Positions 35,308 to 45,572 of a stretch of 64,000 bases of DNA are shown here, piece after piece. The stretch is taken from NCBI GenBank assembly GCA_002699145.1, contig PABK01000058.1, positions 274,337 through 338,336 on the forward strand, in the 5' to 3' direction. The position numbers were made by a program, and so were the translations under genes. This DNA comes from Halioglobus sp. GTDB taxonomy: Bacteria; Pseudomonadota; Gammaproteobacteria; Pseudomonadales; Halieaceae. The stretch's first letter is position 1, and every line of letters starts with the position of its first letter. Below the pieces are notes generated by a model, which saw nothing but the letters and a program-made list of their open reading frames with translations, did not search any database and was not told the origin of the DNA.

Positions 35308-36771
35308 TCAGAGCAGTATGATATCGAAGTGCTCCTGGTTGTAACTGGGTTCGGCGCGGAAACTGATCGCCTTGCCCACCAGTTCCTCCAGGTCCGCCAG
35401 GTTGGCCGATTCCTCGTCGAGCAGCCTGTCCACCACCGGCTGCGCCGCCAGTACCATCAGTTTATCGTTGTCATAGGCGCGGGCGTCGCGAATGATCTCG
35501 CGGAAAATCTCGTAACACACGGTTTCGGCGGTCTTCAGCACGCCGCGCCCGCTGCACACCGGGCACTCCTCGCAGAGCATGTGCTCCAGGCTCTCACGGG
35601 TGCGCTTGCGCGTCATCTCCACCAGGCCCAGCTCCGAAACGCCGGTGATCTGGTTGCGCGCCGGGTCGCGCTGCATCGCCTTCTCCAGGCTGCGGTGCAC
35701 CTGGCGACGGTGTTCCGGGTCGGCCATGTCGATAAAGTCGACGATGATGATGCCGCCGAGGTTGCGCAGGCGCAGCTGCCGCGACAGGGCGCCCACCGCC
35801 TCGAGATTGGTCTTGAGGATGGTCTCGGCCTGGTTGCGCCGGCCGACGAAGGAACCGGTGTTGACGTCGATGGTGGTCATCGCCTCGGTCTGGTCGATAA
35901 TCAGGTAGCCGCCGGACTTCAGCTCCACCTTGCGCTGCAGCGCCCGCTGGATCTCCTCCTCCACGCCGTGCAGGTCGAACAGGGGGCGCTCGCCCTCGTA
36001 GTGCTCCAGCAGGTCGGAGACCTGCGGCATGTACTCGCGGCAGAACTCGGCCATGGTCGCGGCGCCCTCGCTGCTGTCCACCAGGATGCGCCCGACCGAG
36101 GCGCGCGCCAGGTCGCGCACGGTGCGCAGGTGCAACGGCAGGTCGGCGTACAGCAACTGCGGCTCCGCGGCGGCCTCGATGCGCCGCGACACCGCCGCCC
36201 ACAGGCGCTTGAGGAAGCGCAGGTCGGCGACGATCTCGTCGCTGCCCACGCCCTCGGCCGCGGTGCGCAGGATGAAACCGCCGGCGCCCTCCATGGACTC
36301 CGCGGCGACGCCGTCGGCGAGCACCTGCTGCAGGCGCTCGCGCTCCTGCTGCTCGTCGATCAACTGCGATACGCCGACGTGGTCGGTCTGCGGCATCAGC
36401 ACCAGGTAGCGCGTGGATACCGACAGCGCGGTGGTCAGTCGCGCCCCCTTGGTGCCCAGCGGGTCGCGGGTGACCTGGACCACGATGGTCTTGCCCTCGT
36501 GCAGGTGTTCGGTGATATTTTCCGGCTCGCGGCCGCGCGCCTCGGCGGCGACGATGTCCGACACGTGGATGAAGCCGGTGCGCTCCACACCGATGTCCAC
36601 AAAGGCCGCCTGCATACCCGGCAGTACGCGCACCACCTTGCCGGCGTAGATGTTGCCGACGATGCCGCGGTTGACCGCGCGCTCGATATGGATGTCCTGG
36701 GTCGCACCGTTTTCCAGCACCGCCACACGGGTTTCCATGGGCGTGATATTGACCAGGATCTCGTCGCTCAT
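35308..36771 (-). CDS. rng: Ribonuclease G
   Basis: Endoribonuclease of the RNase E/G family that matures the 5' end of 16S rRNA. 487 residues, close to E. coli RNase G. S1 domain near the N-terminus (IYAGKVVRVLPGMQAAFVDIG), catalytic core with the Mg2+-binding Asp residues in TIDVNTGSFVG and FIDMADPEHR, and the Zn-link CEECPVCSGRG. ATG at 36771 has GAGGAG six bases upstream; a further ATG at 36777 is too close to it, and the frame beyond overlaps maf. Confidence 0.96.
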   Translation of the reverse strand: MSDEILVNITPMETRVAVLENGATQDIHIERAVNRGIVGNIYAGKVVRVLPGMQAAFVDIGVERTGFIHVSDIVAAEARGREPENITEHLHEGKTIVVQVTRDPLGTKGARLTTALSVSTRYLVLMPQTDHVGVSQLIDEQQERERLQQVLADGVAAESMEGAGGFILRTAAEGVGSDEIVADLRFLKRLWAAVSRRIEAAAEPQLLYADLPLHLRTVRDLARASVGRILVDSSEGAATMAEFCREYMPQVSDLLEHYEGERPLFDLHGVEEEIQRALQRKVELKSGGYLIIDQTEAMTTIDVNTGSFVGRRNQAETILKTNLEAVGALSRQLRLRNLGGIIIVDFIDMADPEHRRQVHRSLEKAMQRDPARNQITGVSELGLVEMTRKRTRESLEHMLCEECPVCSGRGVLKTAETVCYEIFREIIRDARAYDNDKLMVLAAQPVVDRLLDEESANLADLEELVGKAISFRAEPSYNQEHFDIILL

Positions 36772-36781
36772 CGACATCTCC

Positions 36782-37384
36782 TCAAGCTCCGGCCGAAGGG
36801 TCCAGCGCCGTGACCACGCCGTTGGCGGCCAGCAGTGCGCGTGTCTGCGCCAGCGGCAGGCCGACGACATTGCTGTAGCTGCCGTGTATGGCGCGCACCA
36901 GGGCGCCGCCCAGGCCCTGGATGGCGTAGGCGCCCGCCTTGTCCCAGGGTTCGTCGGTGGCCAGGTAGGCCTCGCAGGTGGCGCGGTCCAGGGTGACGAA
37001 TTCCACCGCGGTTTGCACCAGCTCAGTCTGCGCGCCGCGCGGACCCAGCAGGCACACCGCGGTCAGCACCTGGTGCTCGCGGCCGCTGAGCCGCGCCAGC
37101 ATGGCCAGGCCCTGCATGTGATCCGCCGGCTTGCCCAGGATGTCCTCCTCCACCACCACCGTGGTGTCGGCGCCGAGTACCAGGCAGCCCTGCGCCTGCG
37201 GCCGCGCCGCGACGGCGCGCGCTTTCTCCTGCGCCATGCGCTGCACGTAATCCGCGGGCGCCTCGCGCGCCGCGGGTGTCTCGTCTATGTCGGCCGCGAC
37301 ACAGCTGAACTCGACGCCCAGGCCCTGCAGCAACTGCCGCCGCCGCGGCGAGGCGGAGGCCAGCAGCAGGTGCGGCGCCGGCAC
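36782..37384 (-). CDS. maf: Nucleoside triphosphate pyrophosphatase, Maf/YhdE family
   Basis: House-cleaning pyrophosphatase acting on dTTP/UTP and modified nucleotides. 200 residues: LLLASASPRRRQLLQGLG at the N-terminus, the catalytic LVLGADTTVVVEEDILGKP, and SYSNVVGLPLAQT near the end. GTG start one base after the mreD stop. Part of mreBCD-maf-rng-yhdP. Confidence 0.94.
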   Translation of the reverse strand: MPAPHLLLASASPRRRQLLQGLGVEFSCVAADIDETPAAREAPADYVQRMAQEKARAVAARPQAQGCLVLGADTTVVVEEDILGKPADHMQGLAMLARLSGREHQVLTAVCLLGPRGAQTELVQTAVEFVTLDRATCEAYLATDEPWDKAGAYAIQGLGGALVRAIHGSYSNVVGLPLAQTRALLAANGVVTALDPSAGA

Positions 37385-37385
37385 C

Positions 37386-37871
37386 TCAGGTGACCTCGTA
37401 GCGGCGGCGCACGCCGCGCAGGGTGTGCAGCATCACCGGCCACAGCAGCGCACTGGACAGGGCCGGCAGGAGAAACAGCAGGGAGCGCGCGCCGACGCCC
37501 TGCAGGTTCTGCACCCACTGGCAGATGAGCTGGTTGATGCCCACGAGCACGAACACCACCCCCGCCTGCTGCCACAGGCTGTACACGCGCAGGCGCTGGT
37601 AGAGGATGAGAGCGAGCAGCGCCACCACGACCAGGGCGAAGGCGTTCTGCCCCAGCACCGCGCCGTCGAGAACGTCCAGGCCAATACCCAGCAGCAGGCC
37701 GGTGGTGATGCCGACGCGGTGCGGCAATGCGATGGTCCAGTAGATCAGCGCCAGCGCGACCCACTCCGGGCGACCCCACATCAACCACGGCGGCAGGGGC
37801 AGCACCGCGAGCACGAAGGCGACCAGGAACGTCAGCAGGATGACGCCGTAGCCGCGCCCGCTCTCCTCCAC
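37386..37871 (-). CDS. mreD: Rod shape-determining protein MreD
   Basis: Integral membrane subunit of the elongasome, about five helices in 161 residues, matching the usual length. Recognisable features are LPLPPWLMWGRPEWVALALIY near the start and GLLLGIGLDVLDGAVLGQNAF. GTG at 37871 starts four bases after the mreC stop; the upstream continuation of the frame is mreC shadow. Confidence 0.92.
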   Translation of the reverse strand: MEESGRGYGVILLTFLVAFVLAVLPLPPWLMWGRPEWVALALIYWTIALPHRVGITTGLLLGIGLDVLDGAVLGQNAFALVVVALLALILYQRLRVYSLWQQAGVVFVLVGINQLICQWVQNLQGVGARSLLFLLPALSSALLWPVMLHTLRGVRRRYEVT

Positions 37872-37875
37872 GCCG

Positions 37876-38694
37876 TCAGCCTTCGCTGTCGCCGTCGCCG
37901 GCGGGCTTGCCGCCGGTAAACACCAGCAACACATGGCGGCTGCGGTCCAGCGCGGCCGTGGGAATGGCGACGATGCGCGCGAAGGCCTCGCCCGGGTCGC
38001 GTTCGACCGTGCTGACCCGCGCGACGGGATAGCCCACCGGGAAGCGCCCCCCCAGGCCGGAGGTCTCCAGCAGGTCGCCCTCGCGGATATCGGTGGTGGC
38101 CGAGACATGATGCACTTCCAGCGAGCCAAGCGCGCCGGTGCCCTCGGCGATCGCGCGCACGCCGTTGCGGTTGACCTGGACCGGGATCGAGTGGGTGGCG
38201 TCGGTGATCAGCAGCGCCCGCGCGCTGCCGGCGGCCACCTCCACCACCTGCCCGAGCAGGCCGCCCGCGTCGATCAGGGGCTGGCCGGTGAACACACCGT
38301 CGCGCGCCCCCTTGTTCAGCACGAGCTGGTGGCGCGCCGGGTCTGGCGATACACCGATCAGCTCCGCCACCAGCACGTCGTCGCGCAGCATGGCGGAGGA
38401 ATTGAGCAGGGCGCGCAGGCGCACGTTCTCCGCCTGCAGGGAAGCCATCTGCGAGGAGCGTCCCAGCAGCACCAGGTTCTCGCGCCGGAGGCGCTCGTTA
38501 TCCTCCAGCAGGGCGTCGCGGGACTGCAACTGCGAGGAACCCCAGTCGCTGATGCGCGAGGGTACGTCGGCGATCCAGAAAACGGGGGTGAGCAGGGTGT
38601 CGAGAACGGCGCGGCCGCGCTCGAGCTGGTTGAAATGCAGGTCGGCGGCAATGAGCGCGACAACCACCGCGGTCGCCAGCAGCACCCGTGACAC
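37876..38694 (-). CDS. mreC: Rod shape-determining protein MreC (start uncertain)
   Basis: Periplasmic scaffold of the elongasome. 272 residues from the GTG at 38694: membrane helix (about 4-18), coiled coil (about 50-95, LLEDNERLRRENLVLL), then the beta domain (LINS/LVLNKGARDGVFTGQP, ITDATHSIPVQVNRNGVRAI, SGLGGRFPVGYPVARV). The sequence just upstream, in frame, reads IKPLFVKESSL, which matches the usual first residues of MreC, but the only codons before it are ATC and GTC after an in-frame stop (38737-38739). Translation may therefore begin at a non-standard codon near 38727 rather than at this GTG. Confidence 0.92.
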   Translation of the reverse strand: MSRVLLATAVVVALIAADLHFNQLERGRAVLDTLLTPVFWIADVPSRISDWGSSQLQSRDALLEDNERLRRENLVLLGRSSQMASLQAENVRLRALLNSSAMLRDDVLVAELIGVSPDPARHQLVLNKGARDGVFTGQPLIDAGGLLGQVVEVAAGSARALLITDATHSIPVQVNRNGVRAIAEGTGALGSLEVHHVSATTDIREGDLLETSGLGGRFPVGYPVARVSTVERDPGEAFARIVAIPTAALDRSRHVLLVFTGGKPAGDGDSEG

Positions 38695-38811
38695 CAGGGA
38701 CGATTCCTTGACGAATAACGGCTTGATGACGATTCCTCAGTTCCCGCGGCCAGTGTATCCGTTGCGGCCGTTATCCTCCAGCGGGACGCCCCGCGCGGGA
38801 ATGGAGGCGCC

Positions 38812-39858
<1,047 letters not shown>

Positions 39859-39943
39859 TTATCCTGTGAGTGCGGCGGCGAGGCCGCGCCGGGGCCCTGT
39901 CAGTCTGTTCACGCCGCGCCTGGGTGGCGGCTTTCGCGCCGCA

Positions 39944-39991
39944 TTTCAGGGCCGGAAACTCCCTCTGTTTCAGGGCCGGAAACTCCCTCTG
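39944..39991. repeat. Perfect 24-bp tandem duplication upstream of mreB
   Basis: Two exact head-to-tail copies, 39944-39967 and 39968-39991, each beginning TTTCAGGGCCGG and ending TCCCTCTG. They lie 95-142 bases before the mreB start in the 322-base mreB/gatC divergent gap, where the mreB promoter should be. The rest of the gap shows only a weak gatC promoter. Confidence 0.9.
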
Positions 39992-40047
39992 GATGCGGTC
40001 TTTTTCGGGGTTTGAGTTATTCGCGCAACTGTATCAACCGCGGGGAT

Positions 40048-40075
40048 TTTGGGCAAGGCGCAAATGTGATAAGTT
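40048..40075 (+). promoter_or_regulatory. Weak candidate gatCAB promoter
   Basis: TTTGGG (40048-40053), 16 bases, TAAGTT (40070-40075), about 96 bases before gatC. A TG two to three bases ahead of the -10 could help. Low confidence. Confidence 0.3.
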
Positions 40076-40171
40076 TACGCCCCCTGCCGCGCGGGCCGCG
40101 GCTCGCGGGCCACGACACGGCGCCGCGACACGCACCCGGACAGCTACCCGAGACGACCAGACAGTACCAGC

Positions 40172-40459
40172 ATGGCTATCGACCAGCACGAGATCGAGAA
40201 AATTGCGCAACTGGCGCGAATTCGCATCGCCGACGACCAGATCGGCGAGGTCACCGCACGCATCGCCGAGATCCTCGGCATGGTGGATCGCCTGCAGGCG
40301 GTGGATACCGCCGCGGTGGAACCGATGGCCAACCCACTGGACGACACCCAGCGCCTGCGTCCGGACGCGGTGACCGAGGAAAACCGTCGCGAGGACTTCC
40401 AGGCCATCGCCCCGGCGGTGGAGGACGGCCTCTACCTGGTTCCCCGGGTCATAGACTAG
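40172..40459 (+). CDS. gatC: Asp-tRNA(Asn)/Glu-tRNA(Gln) amidotransferase subunit C
   Basis: 95-residue helical subunit that holds GatA and GatB together. Family pattern [17 protein letters not shown], then [22 protein letters not shown] and LYLVPRVID at the C-terminus. First of gatCAB, divergent from mreB as in Pseudomonas. Confidence 0.96.
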   Translation: MAIDQHEIEKIAQLARIRIADDQIGEVTARIAEILGMVDRLQAVDTAAVEPMANPLDDTQRLRPDAVTEENRREDFQAIAPAVEDGLYLVPRVID

Positions 40460-40472
40460 GATTCCGCCCAAC

Positions 40473-41927
40473 ATGCACGATTACTCTGTCGCCGAACTGG
40501 CACAAGGGCTGCGCGAAGGCCGCTTCAGCAGTGTCGAGGTGACCCGCGCCCACCTGCAGCGCATCGCCGCACTGGACGAGCGTTTCAACAGCTTTATCAG
40601 CGTGGACGAGAGCGCTGCCCTGGCCGAGGCCGAGCAGGCCGACGCGCGCCGCGCCGCCGGCGAGGCCTCGGCGCTGACCGGCGTGCCCATCGCGCACAAG
40701 GACATTTTCTGCACCCGCGGGCTGCGCACCAGCTGCGGCTCGAAGATGCTGGACAATTTCGTGCCGCCCTACGACGCCACCGTGGTGTCGCGCCTGCGCG
40801 AGGCCGGCGCGGTGACCCTGGGCAAGACCAACATGGACGAGTTCGCCATGGGCTCCTCCAACGAGACAAGCTATTACGGCGCGGTGCGCAACCCGTGGGA
40901 CACGGACGCGGTGCCCGGCGGCTCCTCCGGCGGCTCCGCCGCCGCGGTGGCCGCGCGCCTGGCGCCCGCCGCCACCGGCACCGACACCGGCGGCTCGATC
41001 CGCCAGCCCGCGGCCTGTTGCGGCATCACCGGCATCAAGCCCACCTACGGACGCGTCTCGCGCCTGGGCATGGTGGCCTTCGCCTCCAGCCTCGACCAGG
41101 GCGGGCCGATGGCGCGCAGCGCCGAGGACTGCGCGCTGCTGCTCAACGCCATGGCCGGTCACGACCCGCTGGACTCGACCTCCTCCACCCGCGACACGCA
41201 GGACTACACGGCGCAGCTTGAGCGCGACCTGTCCGGGCTGCGCATCGGCCTGCCGACACAGTACTTCGGCGAGGGGCTGTCCGCGGCGACGGCGGCCTGC
41301 GTGCAGGATGCACTGCGCGAGCTGCAGGCCCGCGGCGCCACCCTGGTGGACGTGAGCCTGCCGCACAGCGAGCTGACCGTGCCCACCTACTACATCATCG
41401 CGCCGGCGGAGGCCTCTACCAACCTGTCGCGCTACGACGGCGTGCGCTACGGGCACCGCTGCGAGGATCCCCAGGACCTGCTGGACCTGTACACGCGCAC
41501 GCGCGAGGAGGGCTTCGGCGACGAGGTCAAGCGGCGCATCCTGGTGGGCACCTACGCGCTTTCCGCGGGCTACTACGACGCCTACTACAAGAAGGCGCAG
41601 CAGGTGCGGCGCCTGATCCGGCAGGATTTCCTCGACTGCTTCGAACAGGTCGACATCATCGCCGGGCCGACCACGCCCGGACCGGCCTTCGCCCTGGGGG
41701 CCAAGTCCGACGACCCGGTCTCGATGTACCTGGAGGACGTCTACACGCTGGCGGTCAACCTGGCCGGGCTGCCGGCCATGTCGGTTCCCGCGGGACTGGT
41801 GGAGGGCATGCCGGTCGGCCTGCAGCTGATCGGCCAGCACTTCGACGAGGCGCGCCTGCTCAACGTCGCGCACCAGTTCCAGCAGGCCACCGACTGGCAC
41901 CTGCGCGCACCGGGAGGGATCGACTGA
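40473..41927 (+). CDS. gatA: Asp-tRNA(Asn)/Glu-tRNA(Gln) amidotransferase subunit A
   Basis: Amidase-signature subunit that releases ammonia from glutamine. 484 residues. Catalytic Lys in [10 protein letters not shown], then the amidase signature [21 protein letters not shown] (Ser-cis-Ser region split as [11 protein letters not shown]) and the nucleophile Ser in [12 protein letters not shown]. Its stop overlaps the gatB start. The presence of gatCAB implies indirect synthesis of Gln-tRNA or Asn-tRNA. Confidence 0.97.
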   Translation: MHDYSVAELAQGLREGRFSSVEVTRAHLQRIAALDERFNSFISVDESAALAEAEQADARRAAGEASALTGVPIAHKDIFCTRGLRTSCGSKMLDNFVPPYDATVVSRLREAGAVTLGKTNMDEFAMGSSNETSYYGAVRNPWDTDAVPGGSSGGSAAAVAARLAPAATGTDTGGSIRQPAACCGITGIKPTYGRVSRLGMVAFASSLDQGGPMARSAEDCALLLNAMAGHDPLDSTSSTRDTQDYTAQLERDLSGLRIGLPTQYFGEGLSAATAACVQDALRELQARGATLVDVSLPHSELTVPTYYIIAPAEASTNLSRYDGVRYGHRCEDPQDLLDLYTRTREEGFGDEVKRRILVGTYALSAGYYDAYYKKAQQVRRLIRQDFLDCFEQVDIIAGPTTPGPAFALGAKSDDPVSMYLEDVYTLAVNLAGLPAMSVPAGLVEGMPVGLQLIGQHFDEARLLNVAHQFQQATDWHLRAPGGID

Positions 41928-43369
41928 TGGCCTGGGAGAGCGTCATCGGGCTGGAAGTTCACCTGCAGCTCGCCACCGTGTCGAAAATCTTTTCCGGCGC
42001 GCCGACCACCTTTGGCGCCGCACCCAACACCCAGGCCTGCGCGGTAGACCTGGCCATGCCCGGCATGCTGCCGGTGCTCAATGCGGAGGCGGTGCGCTGC
42101 GCGGTCAAGTTCGGCCTGGGCATCGGCGCGCAGATTGGCCACCGCTCGGTGTTCGACCGCAAGAACTACTTCTACCCGGACCTGCCCAAGGGCTACCAGA
42201 TCAGCCAGTTCGAGGCGCCCATCGTCGGCCGCGGCGAGTTCGAAATCGCGCTGGAAGACGGCAGCACACGCAGCATCGGCATCACCCGCGCCCACCTGGA
42301 AGAGGACGCCGGCAAGTCGCTGCACGAGGACTACCACGGCTGCAGCGGCATCGACCTGAACCGCGCCGGCACCCCGCTGCTGGAAATCGTCACCGACCCG
42401 GATATCCGCAACGCACAGGAGGCGGTCGCCTATCTCAAGGCGCTGCACAGCCTGGTCACCTACCTGGGCATCTCGGACGGCGATATGTCGCAGGGGTCCA
42501 TGCGCTGCGATATCAACATCTCCCTGCGCCCCGCCGGCACGGATACACTCGGCACGCGGGCGGAGATCAAGAACGTCAACTCCTTCCGCTTCGTGGAAAA
42601 GGCCATCGCCTGCGAGATCGAGCGCCAGTCGGACATCCTCGAGGACGGCGGCGAGGTGGTGCAGGAAACGCGGCTGTACGACGCCGAGCGCGACGAGACC
42701 CGCTCCATGCGTTCCAAGGAGGTGGCCAATGACTACCGCTACTTCCCCGAACCGGACCTGCTGCCGGTGGTCATCGACGACGATTATATAGAGGCAGTGC
42801 GCGCCAGCCTGCCGGAACTGCCGGTGGAAAAGCGTCACCGCTTCGCCGCACAGTACGGACTGTCGACCTATGACGCCGGCGTGCTCAGCGACAGCCGCGA
42901 GCTGGCCGACTACTTCGAGGCGGTGGCGGCCGCCTGCGGCGATGCCAAGATGGCCGCCAACTGGGTGCAGGTGGAGCTGCTGGGCCAGCTCAACCGCTCG
43001 GAACTGGGCATCGCGGACAGCCCGGTGTCCGCGGCGGACCTCGGTGGCCTGATCGCGCGCATCCTGGACAACAGCATCTCCGGAAAGATCGCCAAGCAGG
43101 TGTTTGAACACATGTGGCAGGGCCAGGGCAGCGCCGACGAGATCATCGAGGCGCAGGGCCTGAAACAGGTCTCCGACAGCGGCGCACTGGAAGCCATGGT
43201 GGACCAGGTGATCGCCGACAATGGCGCCCAGGTGGAACAGTACCTGGCGGCGGACGAGGGCAAACGCAAGAAGCTGATCGGCTTCTTCGTCGGCCAGGTC
43301 ATGAAGGTCTCGAAGGGTCAGGCCAACCCGAAGATGGTCAATGAGCTGCTGGCGAAAAAATTGACCTGA
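41927..43369 (+). CDS. gatB: Asp-tRNA(Asn)/Glu-tRNA(Gln) amidotransferase subunit B
   Basis: Kinase-like subunit that activates the mischarged aminoacyl-tRNA and transfers ammonia to it. 480 residues: [19 protein letters not shown] at the N-terminus, [35 protein letters not shown] and the C-terminal helical and YqeY-like tail ending [15 protein letters not shown]. Start ATG overlaps the gatA stop by one base. Confidence 0.97.
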   Translation: MAWESVIGLEVHLQLATVSKIFSGAPTTFGAAPNTQACAVDLAMPGMLPVLNAEAVRCAVKFGLGIGAQIGHRSVFDRKNYFYPDLPKGYQISQFEAPIVGRGEFEIALEDGSTRSIGITRAHLEEDAGKSLHEDYHGCSGIDLNRAGTPLLEIVTDPDIRNAQEAVAYLKALHSLVTYLGISDGDMSQGSMRCDINISLRPAGTDTLGTRAEIKNVNSFRFVEKAIACEIERQSDILEDGGEVVQETRLYDAERDETRSMRSKEVANDYRYFPEPDLLPVVIDDDYIEAVRASLPELPVEKRHRFAAQYGLSTYDAGVLSDSRELADYFEAVAAACGDAKMAANWVQVELLGQLNRSELGIADSPVSAADLGGLIARILDNSISGKIAKQVFEHMWQGQGSADEIIEAQGLKQVSDSGALEAMVDQVIADNGAQVEQYLAADEGKRKKLIGFFVGQVMKVSKGQANPKMVNELLAKKLT

Positions 43370-43439
43370 GGACTTGCCCGGATCCATTCCGCGGTCGTCT
43401 ACAAGCTGGCCGCTCGGCACACAACACTGGAATTCCTGG

Positions 43440-43459
43440 ATTCCCGCGTACGCGGGAAT
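43440..43459. repeat. 20-bp perfect palindrome downstream of gatB
   Basis: ATTCCCGCGTACGCGGGAAT is its own reverse complement, in the context TGG-palindrome-GACG. This closely resembles a short dispersed palindromic repeat common in proteobacterial genomes. It lies 70 bases after the gatB stop and could also act as a transcript-end hairpin. Confidence 0.85.
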
Positions 43460-43510
43460 GACGGAGCGCGAGCATGACGAGGCGCGCGAATGACGAGGCG
43501 GGAGATAGCC

Positions 43511-43801
43511 ATGAAGAAAGACAAGGAAAAGGTACTCGACGAGGTATGGACCGAGGAGCGCGTGCGCAGTTTCCTCGACGTGCGCTCCTACAATGACGAG
43601 CCCGATGACTTCCACATGCTACTCAAGGCCTACCACAGCATGCGCGCCTCGGACTTCGAGCTGTTCGTGTCGTTTTTCACCGACGCGGGCCGCGACATCA
43701 ACGCCACGGGCCGCGATGGCCGCAGCGTACTGGCAATCCTGTCCACCCACCGCCACGGGGCAGAATACGCCGACATCCTGCGCCAGGCCGGCGCGGCCTA
43801 A
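43511..43801 (+). CDS. Small conserved protein, PA4642-like family
   Basis: 96-residue acidic soluble protein of unknown function. It starts MKKDKEKVLDEVWTEERVRS with FLDV next, and contains HMLLKAYHSMRASDFELFVSF and a C-terminal ILRQAGAA. The pattern recalls the uncharacterised PA4642-type family of gammaproteobacteria (recognised from memory, moderate confidence); the later part (INATGRDGRSVLAIL) resembles one ankyrin-like repeat. GGAG six bases before the ATG at 43511 favours this start over one at 43490. Confidence 0.75.
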   Translation: MKKDKEKVLDEVWTEERVRSFLDVRSYNDEPDDFHMLLKAYHSMRASDFELFVSFFTDAGRDINATGRDGRSVLAILSTHRHGAEYADILRQAGAA

Positions 43802-43811
43802 CCAACGACAG

Positions 43812-43863
43812 GGGGTCAGGTCTTACAGTTTACACCAAGGTGTAAACTGTAAGACCTGACCCC
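43812..43863. repeat. REP-like palindrome, copy A (25-bp arms, 2-base loop)
   Basis: GGGGTCAGGTCTTACAGTTT plus ACACC (43812-43836) is followed by AA and then its exact reverse complement (43839-43863). It lies in the convergent gap between the PA4642-like gene and smrA. The same GGGGTCAGGTCTTACAGTT core recurs at 45499-45599. Sequences of this type are associated in other genomes with REP-associated tyrosine transposases; none is encoded here. Confidence 0.92.
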
Positions 43864-43885
43864 ATGGTTGCTGACCTCACGGTTG

Positions 43886-44491
43886 CTACTCAATCGGCAC
43901 CCGACCCTTGGAAAAATGCTCGCGGGTCTCACGCTTGGCCTCCTCGCTCTTACGCAGCAGGACGTAAACCGCGCCAGTGCCGCCGTGGCGAGCCTGCGCG
44001 CTATGGAAGGCCTGCACCACATCCAGTTCACGCAGCCAGCGGTCGACACCGCCCTTGAGGATCGAGCAGCGCTCGCGGTCAGTGCCGCCCTGCCCCTTGC
44101 CGTGAATGACCAGTATGCAGCGCAGGCCCAGTTGCAGGGACTCCTCAACATAATCGAAGATTTCCTGTCGCGCCTGCTGCAGGCTCATGCGATGCAGGTC
44201 CAGCCGCGCCTGCGGCTCGTAGCGCCCCTGCTTGAACTTGCGAAACACCCCGTTCTGCACGCCGGGGCGCTTGAAATCGAGGACGTACCAGGCATCCAGG
44301 GAGGGAATATCGGCATCGGAGAGGGGGTTGCCCGCGACCGCGGGCGCGTCGACCGCGGCCGCGCGACGTCGCGCCAGCGAGGGGTCGGCGGCCTGCCCGG
44401 CGCCGCTGCGGCGCTGGATGCGCGGCTCTCGCTGCAACGGTTTGACCCCGGCCATCTCCTCCCGGAACAAACTGTCGTCGTCGCCGTCCAT
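43886..44491 (-). CDS. smrA: Smr-domain protein (SmrA/YdaL-like)
   Basis: Protein of 201 residues with a C-terminal Smr domain (about 105-190), found in small MutS-related nucleases. Domain motifs are LDLHRMSLQQARQEIFDYV and the nucleic-acid-binding loop VIHGKGQGG, which appears intact. The N-terminal 100 residues are charged and probably disordered. The start is ATG at 44491; upstream frame is shadow. Related E. coli SmrA/YdaL and SmrB act on DNA or on collided ribosomes; which applies here is not decided by sequence. Confidence 0.88.
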   Translation of the reverse strand: MDGDDDSLFREEMAGVKPLQREPRIQRRSGAGQAADPSLARRRAAAVDAPAVAGNPLSDADIPSLDAWYVLDFKRPGVQNGVFRKFKQGRYEPQARLDLHRMSLQQARQEIFDYVEESLQLGLRCILVIHGKGQGGTDRERCSILKGGVDRWLRELDVVQAFHSAQARHGGTGAVYVLLRKSEEAKRETREHFSKGRVPIE

Positions 44492-44547
44492 ACTTACACC
44501 CCGTCCGCCGTACAGTATTATAGCCCCGAAGCCGCGTGGAGTAGACC

Positions 44548-44763
44548 ATGACGAATGCCGACCCGCTGGAAAAAACCTGCCCTCTGTGCGGTGGCGACAA
44601 TGCCTGTGCCGTCGCCGCCGGCCGCTCCCACGAAGCCTGCTGGTGCTGGGACGCGACTCTGGACGCCGACGCCCTCGCCGCGATCCCGCCAGCATCGAAA
44701 AACCGCCACTGTATCTGTGCCGCCTGCGGCCGGATCGAACCCGGGCTGACCGATGAGCACTGA
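44548..44763 (+). CDS. Cysteine-rich CWC family protein
   Basis: 71-residue protein with paired cysteines: CPLCGG near residue 11, then CWCWD around residue 31, and CICAACGR near residue 55. This fits the small cysteine-rich CWC family, whose role is unknown; the Cys pattern suggests zinc binding. ATG at 44548 is 56 bases from the divergent smrA start. Its end overlaps the cysZ start by 11 bases. Confidence 0.82.
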   Translation: MTNADPLEKTCPLCGGDNACAVAAGRSHEACWCWDATLDADALAAIPPASKNRHCICAACGRIEPGLTDEH

Positions 44764-45487
44764 CCTTGCCCGCGGCGCCCGCTACCTCACCCGCGGCGCG
44801 AGCATGCTTGGCCACCCCGCGTTGCGCCTGTTCGTCATCGTGCCGCTGCTGGTCAACGTGGTGATCTTCGCCGGCCTGCTGGGCATCGGCTTCGGCTACG
44901 TCACCGGCATGATGGAGGGGATGGACGCGAAGCTGCCGGACTGGCTGGACTTCCTGCAGTGGATTCTCTGGCCGCTGATCGTCATTACCGCCTGCCTCAT
45001 CTCCGGCTACCTGTTTACCTCGGTGGCGCTGGTCATCGCCTCGCCGTTCAACGGCCTGCTGGCCGAAAAAGCCGAGGAACTGGTCACCGGTCGCCCGGTC
45101 GCCGGACCCGAGGGACTCGGAGCGGCCCTGCTACTGGTGCCACGCGGCATCCTGCGTGAGATCCTCAAACTGCTCTACTACATCCCGCTGGCCCTGGCGG
45201 TACTGGTGGTGTCCCTGATCCCGGGCATCAATGCGGCCGCCCCCGTGTTGTGGTTCCTGCTCGGCGCCTGGATGATGAGCATCACCTTTGTCGACTACCC
45301 AATGGACAATCACCAGCTGGGCTTTTCCGAGGTAAAGGCGGCGGTGCGCGAGCGGCGGATGAGCAGCATGGGCTTCGGCGGTCTGGTCGCTCTCTGCGCG
45401 GGCATTCCGTTGGTCAACTTTTTCGTCGTGCCCGCCGCAGTGGTCGGCGCGACGCTTCTGTGGTGCGAGGAACTGCGCGACCGCTAA
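44753..45487 (+). CDS. cysZ: Sulfate transporter CysZ
   Basis: Inner-membrane sulfate permease feeding cysteine synthesis. 244 residues, four or more hydrophobic segments; family features are GARYLTRGASMLGHPALRLF, VIASPFNGLLAEKAEEL and FVDYPMDNHQLGFSEVKAAV. Convergent with rhlB; the two stops are separated by the REP-like cluster. Confidence 0.93.
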   Translation: MSTDLARGARYLTRGASMLGHPALRLFVIVPLLVNVVIFAGLLGIGFGYVTGMMEGMDAKLPDWLDFLQWILWPLIVITACLISGYLFTSVALVIASPFNGLLAEKAEELVTGRPVAGPEGLGAALLLVPRGILREILKLLYYIPLALAVLVVSLIPGINAAAPVLWFLLGAWMMSITFVDYPMDNHQLGFSEVKAAVRERRMSSMGFGGLVALCAGIPLVNFFVVPAAVVGATLLWCEELRDR

Positions 45488-45498
45488 ACAGCGGGCAG

Positions 45499-45556
45499 CT
45501 CGGGGTCAGGTCTTACAGTTCACACAATAGTGTGAACTGTAAGACCTGACCCCGAG
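45499..45556. repeat. REP-like palindrome, copy B (27-bp arms, 4-base loop)
   Basis: The left arm starts CTCGGGGTCAGGTCTTACAG and ends TTCACAC (45499-45525), then AATA, then its exact reverse complement (45530-45556). It differs from copy A in the CTC flank and in TTCACAC for TTTACAC. It sits between convergent cysZ and rhlB. Confidence 0.92.
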
Positions 45557-45572
45557 GTATGACCCCTCAACA

